This document shows positions 4,553 to 7,014 of a stretch of DNA of 7,014 nucleotides, one piece after another (positions within the stretch are counted from its first letter, which is position 1; each line of letters starts with the position of its first letter). Below the pieces are notes generated by a model. The model saw only the letters and a program-made list of their open reading frames with translations. It had not been told where the DNA came from and made no database searches. The translations under genes were made by a program, and so were the position numbers. Source of the stretch: Candidatus Geoarchaeota archaeon (GTDB lineage: Archaea > Thermoproteota > Thermoprotei > Gearchaeales > WAQG01); the NCBI GenBank assembly GCA_015520395.1, contig WAQG01000206.1, forward strand, positions 1-7,014, in the 5' to 3' direction.

Positions 4553-7014
4553 TCGACCACCCCCACAACCTTTACTTTAAAGTCGAAGAGCGCTGCGGAT
4601 CCCACGCCGTCGACAATCTGGAAGGGTGCTAGGAAGTTTGTGTTGAGGCCATGTTTGGGCATATAGGTGAACTTGACCATCCCTCCCTCGTGGCTACCCG
4701 GGTTTAGGCCATGCACCCCCGCAATGACCTCGGGTCTTATCAGGTCGGTGACCTTTATCCTGACCCTTAAACTCCGCCCATCCCCAGCCCTGAGCTCAAC
4801 GATGTCGCCATCCTTCAACCCGAGTTTCTCAGCCCTCTCTCTATGTATAAAGACGAAGTTCTGCCCCTCCCATTCAAGCAACTTCAGAAGGAGCCTGGTG
4901 TTCCTAGCCCACATGTTTATCGCTACTAATCTGTTCATGTAGTCAACTGGGACGAACTCATCATCGCCCAGCCCCGCCTCCATCCACTTAGGCTTAACCC
5001 AGGTTGGGAGCGGGTTGAAGTTGCTCTCCCTGTTCAGGTGATCCCTAAACATCTCAAGGGCCTCGACGCTTATCAGCTCTATCTCGCCAGTCCTGGTGTT
5101 AAGGACGCCCTTGGAGGTCAAGGGATGGTAGCTGGGCGAGCTATACATCACGGCTGTCCCATACCTCATAAGCTCGTCGTAATCTATGCCGAGCTTCTCA
5201 CACTGGGTCCTCCAGACGCTTTCAGGATCCATCACCGCCTCCACCTCACCGAGCCTGTCAGGCATCAGCCTCTTCACCAGCTCATAGACTATCTCCCTCG
5301 GCGGCTTAGCATCAACCCATTCAGGCGGATCAACAACCTTCCTCATAACCGAAACCTGGCCGATGTTGCCCTTCGACGCCCCCTTGAGCGACGCGTTGTC
5401 ATACTCGAAGAAGAAGGGCACTGGAAGTATGACGTCGGCATACTTGCAAGTCTCACTCCACATAACGTCAAGCACCACCACCAGGTCGAGCTTCTTCAGG
5501 GCCTCGACAACTATATTATCCCCTGGGACGTGGGACACAAGGTTTTCAAGCGATATGAAGGCCACCTTTATCGGGTAAGGCTTCTCCTCAAGGATCGACC
5601 TTATAGCCAGCATCGAGTAGGCGCTCGACGATGCGAGTGGATACCCATTCTTCTTCCAATAGCTGATTATACTCTCAACCTCCCTGGGCTTTGCCTTAAA
5701 GATGGATGGGGGCTTCGCCTTCTTAGGCCAAGCCAAACCTCCCTTAACGCCAACAGACCCTATCAGGACGTTTATAAGCATGTTAACCCTGTGAAACATC
5801 GGCTCGTTATAGTACCTAACGGTCTTGTAGCCATGGTCTATAAATGCCCTAGGGGCCCACTTGGCCAGCTCCTCGGCAACCCAAACTATACCCTCGGCAT
5901 CCACATCTGAGATGCTGCTGGCCCACTCCGGAGTGTATTTTGAAACAGCTTCGCCCAGGATCTTGAGAACGGTTGCTGCAGCCCTTCCCTGATACTCCCC
6001 CTCCCACTCGAGGTCTGGGTCGACTGCCTCGCTCTTGAACTTGAATTCGCCTGAAGCCCTATCATAGACCATGTAGTCGAGCTTCCCCTTCCTCGGCCCC
6101 TCAGCTATCTCCCTCACACCAACCGGCTCCAACGTGTCCTTAAAGAGCAGCATGGATGCATTGGTATATTTTAGAAGGTATTCGCGGTTGTATAGCCCGT
6201 TGGCTATTAAATGGTTCATTATGGCGAGTGAGACTGCCAGATCCGTCCCCGGCTTAACCAGGAAGTACCTCTCAGCAACCTCACATGTGTCGCTGTATCT
6301 CACATCGAAGACGACGACCCTGGCCCCATTGGAGTAGCCCATGGCGAAGGAGGATACCCAGGGGGTGGCGACAAAGCCGCCCAGGGGGTTCCTGCCCATA
6401 AGTACTATGAACTTTGCGTGTTCGTAGTCAGGGTAGAAGCCTCCTGGGCCTATGAGCTTGCCGAACACGAACCACCTGCCAGCATCCGAGGATGTGTGGC
6501 AGGTGTCCGCATGCTTTGTAACGTTGGGTGTGCCTAAGAGGTGGGCGAACGACTTTATGATGCCGGCCTCTCCGCCCTGGTGGGAGAAGAATAATATTTG
6601 CTCCGGCTTGTCGAGGTAATTCCTGAGCTTTTCGGCCACGTAATCCAATGCTTCATCCCAACTAGCCTCCCTAAACTCGCCGCTCCCCCTCTCGCCAACC
6701 CTTATCATCGGCTTCCTAATCCTGTCGGGATGAGCCCAAACGTCGGCTATGGCCCTAGGTCTCCCACATGCCGAGAAGTACTTTGAAGCCTTAGGGTGGA
6801 AGTTATGCCTAACCTGCCTAATCACCCTTCTGCCGCCCTGCTCGACAACCTCAACGATTATCGGACATCCCTGCCCACATATTATGCACGCAGTAGGTAT
6901 CCATTCGCCCCTGCCTTCACCCTTTATTAAGGGCCTCTCCATAATCTCAACTGCGGGGCTTAGGTAGGATGCGGCCGGAACCGCGATGGACGTCAGTGAT
7001 GCAAGCTTCAGAAA
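4549..7014 (-). CDS. Molybdopterin oxidoreductase catalytic subunit, Tat-exported (thiosulfate/polysulfide reductase-like), 5'-partial
   Basis: This is the catalytic subunit of a DMSO-reductase-family enzyme, 821 visible residues, cut at its N-terminus by the window edge. The frame is open past the ATG at 6942 to position 7014. Those 24 residues read FLKLASLTSIAVPAAS..., the second half of a Tat signal (the twin arginines should lie just outside), so export across the membrane is expected. Numbered from the internal Met, one [4Fe-4S] cluster is bound by C19, C22, C26 and C59. The charged CGRPRA follows in place of the usual C-x-K-G. The likely Mo/W ligand is C148 in HADTCHTSS. The bis-MGD region spans about 90-560, with GSVGVKGG at 395-402 and ETCKYADVILP at 497-507, and the C-terminal molydopterin-binding domain about 665-790. 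The formate dehydrogenase motif like RGQNNVQG after the GNxGxxG region is absent, and the ligand is Cys rather than Ser (DMSO) or Asp (Nar). Thiosulfate or polysulfide reductase is most likely; tetrathionate, arsenate or formate activity cannot be excluded. No dedicated maturation chaperone is visible in the window. Confidence 0.9.
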   Translation of the reverse strand, partial: FLKLASLTSIAVPAASYLSPAVEIMERPLIKGEGRGEWIPTACIICGQGCPIIVEVVEQGGRRVIRQVRHNFHPKASKYFSACGRPRAIADVWAHPDRIRKPMIRVGERGSGEFREASWDEALDYVAEKLRNYLDKPEQILFFSHQGGEAGIIKSFAHLLGTPNVTKHADTCHTSSDAGRWFVFGKLIGPGGFYPDYEHAKFIVLMGRNPLGGFVATPWVSSFAMGYSNGARVVVFDVRYSDTCEVAERYFLVKPGTDLAVSLAIMNHLIANGLYNREYLLKYTNASMLLFKDTLEPVGVREIAEGPRKGKLDYMVYDRASGEFKFKSEAVDPDLEWEGEYQGRAAATVLKILGEAVSKYTPEWASSISDVDAEGIVWVAEELAKWAPRAFIDHGYKTVRYYNEPMFHRVNMLINVLIGSVGVKGGLAWPKKAKPPSIFKAKPREVESIISYWKKNGYPLASSSAYSMLAIRSILEEKPYPIKVAFISLENLVSHVPGDNIVVEALKKLDLVVVLDVMWSETCKYADVILPVPFFFEYDNASLKGASKGNIGQVSVMRKVVDPPEWVDAKPPREIVYELVKRLMPDRLGEVEAVMDPESVWRTQCEKLGIDYDELMRYGTAVMYSSPSYHPLTSKGVLNTRTGEIELISVEALEMFRDHLNRESNFNPLPTWVKPKWMEAGLGDDEFVPVDYMNRLVAINMWARNTRLLLKLLEWEGQNFVFIHRERAEKLGLKDGDIVELRAGDGRSLRVRIKVTDLIRPEVIAGVHGLNPGSHEGGMVKFTYMPKHGLNTNFLAPFQIVDGVGSAALFDFKVKVVGVVE
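6943..7014 (-). other. Second half of a Tat signal peptide (part of the catalytic-subunit gene)
   Basis: Twenty-four in-frame codons before the internal ATG encode FLKLASLTSIAVPAAS followed by YLSPAVEI. FLK at the very edge matches the end of the (S/T)RRxFLK Tat motif, followed by a moderately hydrophobic h-region and an Ala-rich stretch that could hold a cleavage site. The arginines themselves are not in the window. Confidence 0.8.

Noticed and set aside
5038..5910. A 290-codon open frame on the plus strand inside the catalytic-subunit gene
   Set aside because: It lies wholly antisense to a strongly supported gene, and its composition (many His, Pro, Arg, Leu) is that expected from reading the complement. 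It shows no family motif.
6490..6500. Selenocysteine at the catalytic metal site, as in many formate dehydrogenases
   Set aside because: The codon at the ligand position is TGT (Cys), not TGA.

Overview
The window looks archaeal, most likely a thermophilic member of the Thermoproteota (crenarchaeal-type). Arginine is mostly AGG and isoleucine mostly ATA. An A/T box (TTTTTTAAA) sits about 30 bases before an almost leaderless start. Genes inside the operon use GGAGGTGA-type ribosome sites and ATGA/TGATG overlaps, and a T-rich tract follows the operon. This placement is inference from sequence style; no rRNA or other marker gene is present.

Layout: (1) Positions 12-584 (+) encode a tryptophan-rich protein I do not recognise; its frame is open to the left edge. 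(2) Positions 585-998 carry no convincing gene. They hold a diverged tandem repeat (642-726), a small GC hairpin (770-785), a hydrophobic but broken reading frame (797-1002) and the promoter of the next gene. (3) Positions 999-3032 (+) encode a complete CopB-type (CPH motif) P1B copper-transporting ATPase with a histidine-rich N-terminus. (4) A short convergent intergenic gap (3033-3113) holds a T-rich terminator for the minus strand. (5) Positions 7014 down to 3114 (-) are a tightly packed three-gene operon for a membrane-bound molybdopterin oxidoreductase. It encodes a catalytic subunit cut by the right edge, a four-[4Fe-4S] electron-transfer subunit with a C-terminal membrane helix, and a four-helix di-haem cytochrome b.

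How the genes work together: the minus-strand operon has the layout of PhsABC thiosulfate reductase or formate dehydrogenase-N (FdnGHI). The cytochrome b would exchange electrons with the quinone pool, the ferredoxin-like subunit would carry them across four clusters, and the molybdenum/tungsten subunit would act on the outer face of the membrane. The first visible residues of the catalytic subunit are the second half of a Tat signal peptide, so an annotated start at the internal ATG (6942) would be wrong. The catalytic domain has a Cys metal ligand and lacks the formate dehydrogenase RGQNNVQG-like motif, which favours a sulfur-oxyanion or polysulfide reductase. The cytochrome b and the B-subunit anchor are formate-dehydrogenase-like, so the substrate stays open. 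The copper pump is convergent to this operon and probably regulated separately.
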